A DNA stretch of 64,000 bases from Microtetraspora malaysiensis (GCF_001528665.1 NZ_BBYJ01000024.1:1-64000); one strand, 5' to 3'; shown: positions 18,476 to 27,849, counted from the first letter of the stretch. A program made the numbers and translations. The notes: generated from the letters alone by a model not told the origin.

Positions 18476-19966
18476 TCAACCGAGCGGTCTGACCAGGGGG
18501 AACAGGATCGTCTCGCGGATGTTCCGCCCGGTGAAGGCCATGATCATGCGGTCGATCCCCAGACCCACCCCGCCCGTGGGCGGCATGCCGTACTCCAGGG
18601 CCCGCAGGAAGTCCTCGTCGAGCCGCATGGCCTCCGGGTCGCCGCCCGCGGCGAGGAGGGACTGCTCGGTGAGGCGGCGGCGTTGCTCGACCGGATCGAC
18701 CAGCTCGGAGTACGCGGTGCCCAGCTCGGTGCCGAACCCGATGAGGTCCCATTTCTCGGCGAGGAGCGGATCGTCCCGATGCGGGCGGGTAAGCGGCGAG
18801 GTCTCCCGGGGGTAGTCCATGACGAACGTCGGCTGGATCAGGGTGTGCTCCACGAGCTTCTCGAAGATCTCCTGAACGAGCTTGCCCTGCCCCCAGCCGG
18901 AATCCCAGTCGACCCGCCGCTGATCCGCATATTTCCGTACTTGTTCCAGCGGGGTGCGCGGGGTCACCTCGTCGCCCAGGGCGTCCGACACCGCGCCGTA
19001 GAGCGTCGTGCGCGGCCACTCGGGCGGCCCCAGGTCGATCTCCTCGCCGCCGTGCACGACGACCGCAGTGCCCAGCGCGGCCACGGCCGCCTGCTGGTAC
19101 ATCCTCCGGGTCAGGTCCGCCATGTCGTTGTAGTCGAGATACGTCCCGTACGCCTCCAACATGGTGAACTCGGGGTTGTGCGTGGCGTCCACGCCCTCGT
19201 TCCGGAAGTTCCGGTTGACCTCGAAGACCTTCTCCAGGCCGCCGACCACCAGCCGCTTGAGGTAGAGCTCGATCGCGATGCGCAGGTAGAGGTCCATGTC
19301 GTACGCGTTGATGCGCGTGCGGAACGGCCGGGCCGCCGCGCCGCCGTGGATCGGCTGCAGCATCGGCGTCTCGACTTCGAGATAGCCCTCGCCGTGCCAG
19401 AAGTCGCGGACGGCCCGCACGGCGGCGCCGCGGAGCCGTGCCATCCGCCGGGCCTCGTCGTTCACGATCAGGTCCACGTAGCGGAGGCGGACCCGCGACT
19501 CGGGGTCGGTGAGCCCGGCGTGCTTCTCCGGCAGCGGGCGCAGGCACTTGGCGGTGATCTGCCAGCGCTCCGCCAAGACCGACAGCTCGCCCCGGCGCGA
19601 GGTGACCACCTCGCCCTCGACACCGATGTGATCCCCGAGATCGACATCGCGCTTCCAGGCGGCCAGCGACTCCTCGCCGATCCGGTCGAGCGACAACATG
19701 ATCTGCAGATCGCCCGAGCCGTCCCGGATCGTGGCGAAGCACAGCTTGCCGGCGCTCCGCGACAACATCACCCGGCCCGCGACGCCCACCCGGTCACCCG
19801 TCGCGGCGCCCGGCCCGAGATCGCCGTACTTCTCCCGGACCTCGGCGACGGTGGCGGTGCGCGGGAAGTTCACCGGGTAGGGATCGATGCCCTCGGCCCG
19901 CAGCCGGTCCAGCTTCGCTCTCCGGACCCGCATCTGCTCGGGCGCCCCGTTGAGGTCGTCACTCAC
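18476..19966 (-). CDS. lysS: Lysyl-tRNA synthetase, class II
   Basis: 496 aa from GTG 19966. The OB-fold anticodon-binding domain (about 55-150) is followed by the class II core with motif 1 (GYLEVETPMLQPIHGG), motif 2 (FEVNRNFRNEGVDATHNPEFTMLE) and motif 3 (GLGIDRMIM). It charges tRNA-Lys. TAGCCT (19974-19979, minus strand) lies 7 nt before the start, so the mRNA may be leaderless; a TTG two codons upstream is the alternative start. lsr2-lysS-coaX-panC order is conserved in actinobacteria. Confidence 0.96.
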   Translation of the reverse strand: MSDDLNGAPEQMRVRRAKLDRLRAEGIDPYPVNFPRTATVAEVREKYGDLGPGAATGDRVGVAGRVMLSRSAGKLCFATIRDGSGDLQIMLSLDRIGEESLAAWKRDVDLGDHIGVEGEVVTSRRGELSVLAERWQITAKCLRPLPEKHAGLTDPESRVRLRYVDLIVNDEARRMARLRGAAVRAVRDFWHGEGYLEVETPMLQPIHGGAAARPFRTRINAYDMDLYLRIAIELYLKRLVVGGLEKVFEVNRNFRNEGVDATHNPEFTMLEAYGTYLDYNDMADLTRRMYQQAAVAALGTAVVVHGGEEIDLGPPEWPRTTLYGAVSDALGDEVTPRTPLEQVRKYADQRRVDWDSGWGQGKLVQEIFEKLVEHTLIQPTFVMDYPRETSPLTRPHRDDPLLAEKWDLIGFGTELGTAYSELVDPVEQRRRLTEQSLLAAGGDPEAMRLDEDFLRALEYGMPPTGGVGLGIDRMIMAFTGRNIRETILFPLVRPLG

Positions 19967-20065
19967 AGTCAAAAGGCTAACGACCGCGCCCCCGCCCGAT
20001 CCGGTACGGCTACGCTTCGCGAAAATCTATGCGCGTTAAGTGACGAATGTTATAAAGTCGCCAGC

Positions 20066-20215
20066 GTGATACGAATGTCGATCGACGTGGACGACGAACT
20101 ACTCGCCGACGTCATGCGCCAGCTGCCCGAGATGTCCACCGAAGAGGTCATCGAGCACGCCCTGCGGCGGCTGATCTATCCCCGTCTCGCCTCTCAGCCG
20201 GTGTTGCGGGCGTAG
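20066..20215 (+). CDS. Orphan ribbon-helix-helix (VapB/MetJ-Arc type) protein
   Basis: 49 aa (GTG start; the ATG at 20075 is an alternative). VIRMSIDVDDELLADVMRQL then STEEVIEHALRRLI is a typical beta strand plus two-helix RHH antitoxin domain. No PIN or RelE-type toxin follows: the next gene is coaX on the other strand, and the last 22 nt overlap the coaX 3' end. TAAAGT lies 7 nt before the GTG, so probably leaderless. Either an autonomous small regulator or an antitoxin that lost its toxin. Confidence 0.7.
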   Translation: MIRMSIDVDDELLADVMRQLPEMSTEEVIEHALRRLIYPRLASQPVLRA

Positions 20216-20976
20216 ATCAGCCGCAGGCCGATCAGCGTCAGCCACGGCTCGTGGACGTCGATCGTGCGCGCCTCACTGACCACGAGGGGCGCCCCGGTGC
20301 CCGTGGCGACCACCGTGACGTCCTCGCGCTCCTCGGCCAGCTCCGCCGCCATCCGCTCGACGATGCCGTCCACCAGCCCGGCGAAGCCGTACACGATGCC
20401 GGACTGGAGCGCCTCCACCGCGTTCTTGGCGATGACCGAGCGCGGCCGAATCAGCTCGACCTTGTGCAGCTGGGCTCCGGCCGACGCGAGAGCGTCCACG
20501 GAGATCTCCACGCCGGGAGCGGTCACCGCGCCGATGTACTCGCCGCGTGCGGAGACCGCGTCGAACGACGTCGCCGTACCGAAGTCGACGATCACGCACG
20601 GCCCGCCGTACAGCGTGGTGGCGGCCAGCGCGTTGACGATGCGGTCGCTGCCGACCTCCTTGGGGTTGTCCATCCGGACCGGAACGCCGGTCCGGACGCC
20701 GGGCTCGACGACGACGGCGTTGACGTCACCGAAGTAGCGCCGGCACATGTCGCGCATCTCGTTCAACACCGACGGCACGGTGGAGCAGATCGCGATGCCG
20801 CTGATGTCGGCGTCCTTGAGCAGCGGCGACTGGTTGAGCAGCCCCTGCAGGATCACGGCGATCTCGTCCGCGGTGCGCCTGGGGTCGGTGGCGATCCGCC
20901 AGTGCTCGATGACCTCTTCACCCTCGAACAGGCCAAGCACCGTATGGGTGTTGCTGACATCGATGGTGAGAAGCAT
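20194..20976 (-). CDS. coaX: Type III pantothenate kinase
   Basis: 260 aa from ATG 20976. The ASKHA-fold motifs are present: phosphate-1 loop MLLTIDVSNTHTVLGLFEG at the N-terminus, GSDRIVNALAA (about residue 105), and VDFGTATSFDAV (about 125). It phosphorylates pantothenate in CoA synthesis, and sits with panC and the NAD genes in a cofactor block. It overlaps the RHH gene tail to tail. Confidence 0.95.
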   Translation of the reverse strand: MLLTIDVSNTHTVLGLFEGEEVIEHWRIATDPRRTADEIAVILQGLLNQSPLLKDADISGIAICSTVPSVLNEMRDMCRRYFGDVNAVVVEPGVRTGVPVRMDNPKEVGSDRIVNALAATTLYGGPCVIVDFGTATSFDAVSARGEYIGAVTAPGVEISVDALASAGAQLHKVELIRPRSVIAKNAVEALQSGIVYGFAGLVDGIVERMAAELAEEREDVTVVATGTGAPLVVSEARTIDVHEPWLTLIGLRLIYARNTG

Positions 20977-21022
20977 GCCCCGATTATGCACTCTGTCGAT
21001 CAATCCCTCACCACAGCCGCGT

Positions 21023-23578
21023 TCAGAGGGCACCGGACCGGTCCGCCTCGCGCAGGTCCAGGGCGATGTCCAGCGCGGGCGCCGAATGCGTCAGCCCGCC
21101 CACGGCGAGATAGTCCACCCCGGTCGCCGCGACGGCGGCCGCGGTGTCCAGGGTCAGGCCGCCGCTCGACTCCAGTCGCGCCCGGCCGTCCACCAGGCGT
21201 ACGGCCTCGGCCAGCTGCTCCACGGTGAAGTTGTCGAGCAGGATCTCCTCGGCGCCCTCGGCCAGCACCGGCTCGATCTGGTCGATGCGGTCCACCTCCA
21301 CCTCGATCGGCAGATCGGGGTAGGCCCGCCGTACGGCGCGGAAGGCCTCGGCGACCCCGCCCGCCGCGACGACGTGGTTGTCCTTGATCAGCGCGGCGTC
21401 GTGCAGCCCCATGCGGTGGTTGACGCCGCCGCCGCAGCGCACCGCGTACTTCTCCAGCACGCGCAGGCCGGGCAGCGTCTTGCGGCTGTCGCGGATCCGC
21501 GCCGTCGTGCCCGCGACGGCGTCCACCCACCGCCGCGTCAGCGTGGCGATGCCGGAGAGGTGGGTGAGGAAGTTCAGCGCGGTGCGTTCGAGCGTCAGCA
21601 GGTCCGCGGTCAGGCCGCGCACGGTCATCAGGACGTCGCCGCGGGCCACCCGGTCGCCGTCCTTGGCGCGCCGCTCGTCGGTCACCCCGCCGGGGGCGTG
21701 CCGGAACACCGCCTCCATGACGGCCAAACCCGCCACCACGCCGTCCGCGCGGGCGACCACGTCCGCGACGGCGGTCTGGTCGGCGGGGATCGTGGCGGCC
21801 GAGGTGACGTCCCGCAGTCCGGCCAGGTCCTCGGTGAGGGCCTCGTTCACCAGCGCGAGCAGGCGCGCCGGATCGACGCCGAGCCCGGCGAGCTCGGCGG
21901 ACAGCTCTTCCGGGAGCTCCGCCGGCCGGTGACCGGGCCGCTCCTCGTGGGCCGCGTGCCGCATGAACAGTCCTTCCTCTTCCAGGGTGACGTCGATGTG
22001 CGACCGCCAGTGGTGGTCGTCGCGCGCGGGGTGGTCCTCACGCCAGTGCGATCCGCGCGTCTCGTGCCGCTCGGTGGCCGCGCCGGTCAGGGCGCACGCC
22101 ACGGTGAGCAGGTTCGTGGCCTCCCACGACTCGGTGCACGGCTCGACCGCGACCGGGGTCCACAGCGCTCCCGACAGCGCCCGGGACACGTCGATCAGGC
22201 TCCGATCGCTGCGCAGCACGCCCGCGCCGCGGCTCATGTGGTTCTGGATCCTGGGCCGGGTGCGCGGATCGACCAGCCCCTCGGGGTGTCCGTCGTCGAC
22301 CGGCTCGCCGGGCTCCGCGGGCGCCGCCACCAGGTCGCGAGCGATCCGCTCCGCGAAGACCAGCCCTTCGAGGAGCGAGTTGGACGCGAGGCGGTTGGCC
22401 CCGTGAACGCCGGTGCAGGCGACCTCTCCGCAGGCGTACAGGCCGGGGACGGTGGTGCGGCCGCGCAGGTCGGTGCGTACGCCGCCGCTCGCGTAGTGGG
22501 CCGCGGGGGCGACCGGGATCGGCTCGGTCACCGGGTCGATGCCGTGCTCGCGGCAGACGGCGAGGATCGTGGGGAAGCGCGCCCGCCACTTCTCCTCGCC
22601 GAAGTGCCGCGCGTCGAGGTGGACGTGGTCCGCGCCGGTCTCCCGTATCTTCCGCGTGATGGCCTTGGCCACGACGTCCCGCGGCGCGAGGTCCGCCAGC
22701 TCGTGGACGCCGTGCATGAAGCGCTCGCCGTCCGCGTCGATCAGCACCGCCCCCTCGCCGCGTACGGCCTCGGACACGAGGGGCTGCTGGCCGGTGGAGT
22801 CCTCGCCGAGCCACAGGACCGTGGGGTGGAACTGGACGAACTCGATGTCCCTGACGACGGCCCCGGCGCGCAGCGCGAGGGCGACGCCGTCGCCGGTGGA
22901 CACGACCGGGTTGGTGGTGGAGGCGTAGACCTGGCCCATGCCGCCGCTCGCCAGCACCACGGCGCCCGCCCGCGCCGCGCCGACGCCGTCCCGGGCGCCC
23001 TCGCCCATGACGTGCAGGGTCACGCCGCAGGCCCGGCCGTCGCCGTCCTTGAGCAGATCGAGCGCGAGGGCGTGCTCGATGACCTCGATGCGGGGCTCGG
23101 CCGCGGCCGCCGCGACAAGGGCCCGCTGAACCTCCGCGCCGGTGGCGTCGCCGCCCGCGTGGACGATCCGATTGCGCCGGTGGCCGCCCTCGCGGGTGAG
23201 CTGCAGCTCGCCGCGCGCGTCGCGGTCGAAGCGGGCCCCGCGGTCCATCAGCCGGCGCAGCGCGTCCGGCCCCTCGGTGACGAGGACGCGTACGGCCTCC
23301 TCGTCGCAGAGCCCGACGCCGGCGACGAGCGTGTCCCTGAGATGCTCGCCTGGGGTGTCCTCGGGGTCGAGCACGGCGGCGATGCCGCCCTGGGCCCAGC
23401 GGGTCGAGCCGGCCGACAGCGTGTCCTTGGTGACGACCAGCACCTTCCCCTCGGGGGAGAGCTCGGTGTAGCGGAGCGCCAGGGTCAGCCCGGCGATGCC
23501 GGAGCCGATCACGACGACGTCGGCGTGGACGGTCCAGCCGGGGGCGGGTGCGGTGAGCCTTCTCGGAATCGCCACCAT
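21023..23578 (-). CDS. nadB-nadC: Bifunctional L-aspartate oxidase / nicotinate-nucleotide pyrophosphorylase (NadB-NadC fusion)
   Basis: 851 aa in one uninterrupted frame. Residues 1-560 are NadB: FAD-binding VVVIGSGIAGLTLALRY, GSTRWAQGGIAA, EFVQFHPTVLW and HGANRLASNSLLEGLVF, plus the C-terminal helical region. Residues from about 570 are NadC: FLTHLSGIATLTRRWVDAV, RDSRKTLPGLRVLEKYAVRC (Ser replaces the usual Thr), GGGVNHRMGLHDA and KDNHV. Together they cover aspartate to iminoaspartate and quinolinate to NaMN; nadA is not in the window. ATG 23578 (AAAGGGG upstream) is preferred to the TTG seven codons earlier. The two genes are separate in most bacteria. Confidence 0.93.
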   Translation of the reverse strand: MVAIPRRLTAPAPGWTVHADVVVIGSGIAGLTLALRYTELSPEGKVLVVTKDTLSAGSTRWAQGGIAAVLDPEDTPGEHLRDTLVAGVGLCDEEAVRVLVTEGPDALRRLMDRGARFDRDARGELQLTREGGHRRNRIVHAGGDATGAEVQRALVAAAAAEPRIEVIEHALALDLLKDGDGRACGVTLHVMGEGARDGVGAARAGAVVLASGGMGQVYASTTNPVVSTGDGVALALRAGAVVRDIEFVQFHPTVLWLGEDSTGQQPLVSEAVRGEGAVLIDADGERFMHGVHELADLAPRDVVAKAITRKIRETGADHVHLDARHFGEEKWRARFPTILAVCREHGIDPVTEPIPVAPAAHYASGGVRTDLRGRTTVPGLYACGEVACTGVHGANRLASNSLLEGLVFAERIARDLVAAPAEPGEPVDDGHPEGLVDPRTRPRIQNHMSRGAGVLRSDRSLIDVSRALSGALWTPVAVEPCTESWEATNLLTVACALTGAATERHETRGSHWREDHPARDDHHWRSHIDVTLEEEGLFMRHAAHEERPGHRPAELPEELSAELAGLGVDPARLLALVNEALTEDLAGLRDVTSAATIPADQTAVADVVARADGVVAGLAVMEAVFRHAPGGVTDERRAKDGDRVARGDVLMTVRGLTADLLTLERTALNFLTHLSGIATLTRRWVDAVAGTTARIRDSRKTLPGLRVLEKYAVRCGGGVNHRMGLHDAALIKDNHVVAAGGVAEAFRAVRRAYPDLPIEVEVDRIDQIEPVLAEGAEEILLDNFTVEQLAEAVRLVDGRARLESSGGLTLDTAAAVAATGVDYLAVGGLTHSAPALDIALDLREADRSGAL

Positions 23579-23674
23579 CGGGGGTTCCCCTTTCGTCAAG
23601 ATGACGATAACGCCCCAAGGATACGCGGAACCACGGGCCCCCCTCCAAACCGCAAAGGCAGGGGATCTCCCAGA

Positions 23675-24523
23675 TCAGGCGAGGTGAACGGTGATGTTGT
23701 CGATCAGCCGGGTGGTCCCCACCTTGGCCGCCACGGCCAGGATCGCCTCGCCGCGGTGCTCCTCGCCGACGGGCGCGAACGTCTCCGGATCCACGAGCAC
23801 CAGGTAGTCCAGAAGCAGCGGAGGCGACAGCCGCGCCGCCTCGTCCACCACGGCCCGCGCCGCGTCGAGCACCCGGTACGGGGTCGTCTGGGCGGCTCCG
23901 GCGCGCAGCGCGCGGGACAGGTGCAGGGCGGTGCCCCGGTCGGCGTGCGACAGGAAGCGGTTGCGGCTGGACAGAGCCAGCCCGTCCCCCTCGCGTACGG
24001 TGGGCGCGCCGACGACCGAGACCGGCACGTTGAGGTCGCGGACCATCCGCCGGATGAGGGCGAGCTGCTGCGCGTCCTTCTGTCCGAAGATCGCGACATC
24101 GGGCTGGACCAGGTTGAACAGCTTCAGCACGACGGTCAGCATCCCGTCGAAGTGGCCGGGCCGGAACGCGCCCTCGACCGTGGCGCCCATCGCCCCGGCG
24201 GACACCCCCACCTGGTGGCCCTCGGGGTACATCTCCTCGGCCGGCGGCGCGAAGACCATCCGTACGCCCTCCTCCGCACAGACCTCCAGGTCGGTCTGCA
24301 GCGTGCGCGGATAGCGGGTGAAGTCCTCGGACGGGCCGAACTGCAGCGGGTTGACGAAGATGCTCACCACCACGTGCTCGGCGTGCTCGTGGGCCAGCCT
24401 CATCAGCGAGCGGTGGCCGAGATGCAGCGCCCCCATCGTCGGGACCAGCGCGAGCCGGCCGGGGCCGATGGCCTCCCTCGCCTTGGCGAGCTCAGCACGG
24501 TCGCCCGCGACGATCACGTCCAT
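23675..24523 (-). CDS. panC: Pantoate-beta-alanine ligase
   Basis: 282 aa. ATP-grasping motif PTMGALHLGHRSLM (HxGH), FVNPLQFGPSEDFTRYPRT, GQKDAQQLALIRRMV and LSSRNRFLS (KMSKS-equivalent) are intact. It condenses pantoate and beta-alanine to pantothenate. Its start overlaps the end of the DUF2520 gene by 10 nt. panD, next to panC in mycobacteria, is absent here. Confidence 0.96.
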   Translation of the reverse strand: MDVIVAGDRAELAKAREAIGPGRLALVPTMGALHLGHRSLMRLAHEHAEHVVVSIFVNPLQFGPSEDFTRYPRTLQTDLEVCAEEGVRMVFAPPAEEMYPEGHQVGVSAGAMGATVEGAFRPGHFDGMLTVVLKLFNLVQPDVAIFGQKDAQQLALIRRMVRDLNVPVSVVGAPTVREGDGLALSSRNRFLSHADRGTALHLSRALRAGAAQTTPYRVLDAARAVVDEAARLSPPLLLDYLVLVDPETFAPVGEEHRGEAILAVAAKVGTTRLIDNITVHLA

Positions 24524-25404
24524 ATGTTCCCTCCCAGCGCGTCCAGGAGGCGCTCGGCCGTCTCGGGCTTGAGCAGCCCGGCGGCGAGCGCCCGGTCGGC
24601 GGTGAGCCTAGCGAGGGCGACATAGGCGTCCGCCGCCTCGGGTGCCGCAAGGATCAACGCGTCCACGTGCTTGCGCACCGTGCCGGCGTCTCCGCGCACG
24701 ACAGGGCCGGTCAACCCGGCGATGCCGAGACGCAGCACGTTGTCCAGCGCGGCCCCGAGCAACGGGCCCAGCATCCGGCCAGGATGCTCGACACCGATCC
24801 GCGACAGCAACTCCTGCGACTCGGCGATCAGCGTGACCATGTGGTTGGCCGCGCCCGCGATCGCGGCGTGGTAGAGCGCGCGATCCTGGTCGGCGATCCA
24901 CACCGGCTCCGCGCCCATCTCGATGACGAGCGCCTCGGCCACCGGCCGCAGCATCACCGGCGCGGTCACGCCGAATGACGCGCCGGTGAGCCGGGTCAGG
25001 TCGTCCTCCCGGCCGGTGAACGTCATGACCGGGTGCAGCGCCAGCGGCAGCGCCCCCGCCTCGGCCGCCGGATCGAGCACGGCCAGGCCGTACGCGCCGC
25101 TGGCGTGGACGAGGAGCTTGCCGCGCAGGTCGGCGCCGGTCGCGGCCAGCCCGGACACCAGGTCGGGCAGCACGTCGTCGGGAACGGTGAGGAGCACCAG
25201 GTCGGCGCACCTGAGCACGTCCTCGGGCCGGCTCAGCTCGACGCCGAGCCGCTCCGCGGCCCGCCTCCTGGACGAGTCGGAGACCCCGCTGGCCGCGACG
25301 ATCCTGTGGCCCGCCTGGGCGAGCGCGGCCCCGAGGACCGAGCCCACGCGTCCCGCGCCGAGCACCCCAACGGCAAGCCGCCCGGGGCGGTCACCTGTAT
25401 CCAT
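24514..25404 (-). CDS. Rossmann-like and DUF2520 domain protein
   Basis: 296 aa. The N-terminal NAD(P)-binding Rossmann motif GVLGAGRVGSVLGAAL lies near residue 14. The C-terminal helical DUF2520 domain includes HPVMTFTG, ALYHAAIAGAANHMVTLIAE and RGDAGTVRKHVDAL. It sits directly upstream of panC, as in mycobacteria (Rv3603c-Rv3602c). A ketopantoate-reductase-like or regulatory role in pantothenate synthesis has been suspected but is not shown by sequence. Confidence 0.88.
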   Translation of the reverse strand: MDTGDRPGRLAVGVLGAGRVGSVLGAALAQAGHRIVAASGVSDSSRRRAAERLGVELSRPEDVLRCADLVLLTVPDDVLPDLVSGLAATGADLRGKLLVHASGAYGLAVLDPAAEAGALPLALHPVMTFTGREDDLTRLTGASFGVTAPVMLRPVAEALVIEMGAEPVWIADQDRALYHAAIAGAANHMVTLIAESQELLSRIGVEHPGRMLGPLLGAALDNVLRLGIAGLTGPVVRGDAGTVRKHVDALILAAPEAADAYVALARLTADRALAAGLLKPETAERLLDALGGNIWT

Positions 25405-25616
25405 GACGCCTCCCTCCGGCCCAGCGTAACGGCGGCGGGTATCACTCCGCCGCCGTGCCCGCAGCGTTTGACGGCCTCGCTGCGCTCGTATCTATTTGCG
25501 CTCGCTGTGTTTATTTGCGCTTGCTTCGCTCGCGCGGGCTCGGGGCGCCCCCGCAGATCTTGCCCTGATCGGCCGCCGCCTAATACCCCGCCCGTAGGGC
25601 GGTAACGTCGGTCGGC

Positions 25617-26579
25617 GTGTGGGTCACCTGGCGGGAGGCAACGCGGCGGGCGTTGTACGGCGACGGCGGTTTCTACCTGCGCGAACGACCCGGCCGGCAC
25701 TTCCGCACGTCGGTCCACGCGTCGCCGGCCTTCGCCGAGGCGGTGCTGCGCCTGCTCGGGGAGGTGGACGAGGCCCTCGGGCGCCCTCCGGCGCTCGATC
25801 TGGTCGACGTCGGCGCGGGGGACGGCGCGCTCGCCGCGTCCGTGCTCGCGCTGGCCCCGCCCGAGCTGGCCGGGCGGCTGCGGGTCACCGCGGTGGACCT
25901 GTCGCCGCGCCCCGACGGCCTGGACGGCCGGGTGGCCTGGGCGCCGGCCGTGCCGGACGGGGTGACCGGGCTGATCTTCGCCAACGAGTGGCTCGACAAC
26001 GTGCCGGTGGACGTGGCGGAGCTGACGCCGGACGGGCCGCACCTGGTTCTGGTGGATCCGCGGACCGGCGAGGAGCGGCTCGGGCCCGCGCCGGACGAGC
26101 GCGACCGCGCCTGGCTCGCGCGCTGGTGGCCGCTGCGAGCCGCGGGCGACCGCGCCGAGATCGGCCGCCCCCGCGACGAGGCGTGGGCGTCCCTGTTCGT
26201 ACGGCTCGCACGCGGGACCGCAGTCGCGGCGGATTACGCACACCCTGTGGACGACCGCCCGCCGGCCGGGACTCTGGCGGGCTATCGCGACGGCGGCGCG
26301 GTGCGTCCCGTGCCGGACGGGTCGTGCGACATCACGGCGCACGTCGCCCTGGACGCGTGCGCCGCGGCGGGAGAGCGGGCGGGCGCGCGGGCGACGACGC
26401 TGACCACACAGCGCGCGGCCCTGCGGCGGCTGGGCGTCACCGGAGCCCGGCCGCCGCTCGCGCTCGCGCACACCGACCCGCTGGACTACCTGCGGGCGCT
26501 GCGACGTGCCTCCGAGGAAGCCGAGCTGATCGACCCGGCCGGGCTCGGGAGGTTCGGCTGGCTCAGCCAGTCACGCTGA
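25617..26579 (+). CDS. MidA/NDUFAF7-family SAM-dependent methyltransferase
   Basis: 320 aa. N-terminal YGDGGFYLRERPGRHFRTSVHASPAF is the hallmark of the DUF185 (MidA, NDUFAF7) family; VDVGAGDGALAASVLAL is motif I and FANEWLDNVPVDV the family active-site loop. In eukaryotes NDUFAF7 symmetrically methylates an arginine of complex I subunit NDUFS2, the NuoD homologue; an orphan nuoD lies 2.8 kb downstream. TAACGT (25603-25608) lies 8 nt before the GTG start. The 3' end overlaps the convergent P450 gene by 17 bp. Confidence 0.85.
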   Translation: MWVTWREATRRALYGDGGFYLRERPGRHFRTSVHASPAFAEAVLRLLGEVDEALGRPPALDLVDVGAGDGALAASVLALAPPELAGRLRVTAVDLSPRPDGLDGRVAWAPAVPDGVTGLIFANEWLDNVPVDVAELTPDGPHLVLVDPRTGEERLGPAPDERDRAWLARWWPLRAAGDRAEIGRPRDEAWASLFVRLARGTAVAADYAHPVDDRPPAGTLAGYRDGGAVRPVPDGSCDITAHVALDACAAAGERAGARATTLTTQRAALRRLGVTGARPPLALAHTDPLDYLRALRRASEEAELIDPAGLGRFGWLSQSR

Positions 26580-27768
26580 CCTTGAGCGACTCGAGGCCGC
26601 GGATGATGTAACCCGGCTTCCAGACGGGCTCCTCGACCAGCTCGATCGTCTTCGCCGTGTCGAGCAGCGCCGAGAAGGATTCCACCAGCTCGACCCGGGC
26701 CAGCGGGGCGCCCAGGCAGAAGTGGATGCCCGCGCCGAATGAGATGTGCGGGTTGTCCACCCGGCCGATGTCCAGCCGGTCGGGGTCGGCGAAGGCCTCG
26801 GGGTCCCGGTTGGCCGAGCCGAAGAGCAGCCCGACCTCCACGCCGCGCGGGATGGTGACGCCGCCGATCTCGATGTCCTCGAGCACCCACCGCTCGAACA
26901 TCTGCAGCGGGGTGTCCCAGCGCAGCAGCTCCTCGATCGCCGTGGGCATCAGGCTCCGGTCGTTCCGCAGCCGCTCCAGCTCCCCGGGGTTGCGGAACAG
27001 GGACCACCAGCCGTTGCCGGTGACGTTCACCGTGGCCTCGTGGCCGGCGTTGAGCAGCAGCACGCAGGTGCCGATCAGCTCGTCCTCGGTCAGCCGGTCT
27101 CCGTCGTCCACGACCTGGGCGAGCGCGGAGATCAGGTCGTCGCCCGGGCGCTCCTTGCGCGCCGTGGCCAGCTCGCGCAGGTAGTCGGCGAACTCCTTCG
27201 CCGCGCGTACGGCGGTGTGCTGGGCCTCCAGCGAGGGGTTGAGCTCGTACATGCCGCAGATGTCGGCGGACCAGGGCCGGAGCAGGTGCCGGTCGGCCTC
27301 GGGCACGCCCAGCATCTCGGCGATCACGGTCACCGGGAGCGGCTCGGCCACCTCGGCGAGCAGGTCGCCGCCGCCGCGCTCGACCAGCCCGTCCACCAGT
27401 TCTCTGGCGATCTTGCGGACCCGGGGGCGCAGCGCCTCGACCATCCGGGGCGTGAACGCCTTGGACACCAGGCGCCGCAGGCGGGTGTGGACGGGCGGCT
27501 CGACGTCGAGCATGCCGGCCCGGACCACCCGCCAGAAGGGGTCCTGGAACTCCGGTTCGGGTTCCCGGCCGAACGCCTCGTGCGAGGCCACGTGGAGATA
27601 GGAGCGGCCCAGCCGCCGGTCACGCAGCATCGCGTTGACGTCGGCGTGGCGGGCGATCAGCCACTGGCCGGTCGGCTCGAAGAAGCTGACCGGGTTGTTC
27701 TCCCGCAGATCGGCGTAGACGCCGTACGGGTGGGCCACGAACTCGGGATTCCAAGGATCAAACTTCAC
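26563..27768 (-). CDS. Cytochrome P450
   Basis: 401 aa, soluble bacterial class I length. I-helix oxygen-activation motif LLLNAGHEATVN, K-helix ExxR in EELLRWD, and the heme ligand loop FGAGIHFCLGAPLAR near residue 355 are all intact. No ferredoxin or ferredoxin reductase gene is adjacent and no biosynthetic cluster is visible, so the substrate cannot be guessed. GTG start; TATGGT (27775-27780, minus strand) is 6 nt upstream, consistent with leaderless mRNA. Confidence 0.95.
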   Translation of the reverse strand: MKFDPWNPEFVAHPYGVYADLRENNPVSFFEPTGQWLIARHADVNAMLRDRRLGRSYLHVASHEAFGREPEPEFQDPFWRVVRAGMLDVEPPVHTRLRRLVSKAFTPRMVEALRPRVRKIARELVDGLVERGGGDLLAEVAEPLPVTVIAEMLGVPEADRHLLRPWSADICGMYELNPSLEAQHTAVRAAKEFADYLRELATARKERPGDDLISALAQVVDDGDRLTEDELIGTCVLLLNAGHEATVNVTGNGWWSLFRNPGELERLRNDRSLMPTAIEELLRWDTPLQMFERWVLEDIEIGGVTIPRGVEVGLLFGSANRDPEAFADPDRLDIGRVDNPHISFGAGIHFCLGAPLARVELVESFSALLDTAKTIELVEEPVWKPGYIIRGLESLKVSVTG

Positions 27769-27849
27769 AAAGCAACCATACGGAGCATTTCCCCTGGTCG
27801 CATCACCTGGACCCCCGCCACAGACATCACATTTCGGGCAAGTGTCAGC

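Noticed and set aside
20066-20215. Complete type II toxin-antitoxin locus
   Set aside because: Only the RHH part exists; neither flank encodes a PIN, RelE, MazF or similar toxin.
20747-24625. 1292-codon plus-strand open frame opposite coaX, nadBC and panC
   Set aside because: Spans three well-supported minus-strand genes; composition is Arg/Gly/His/Val-rich as expected of an antisense frame.
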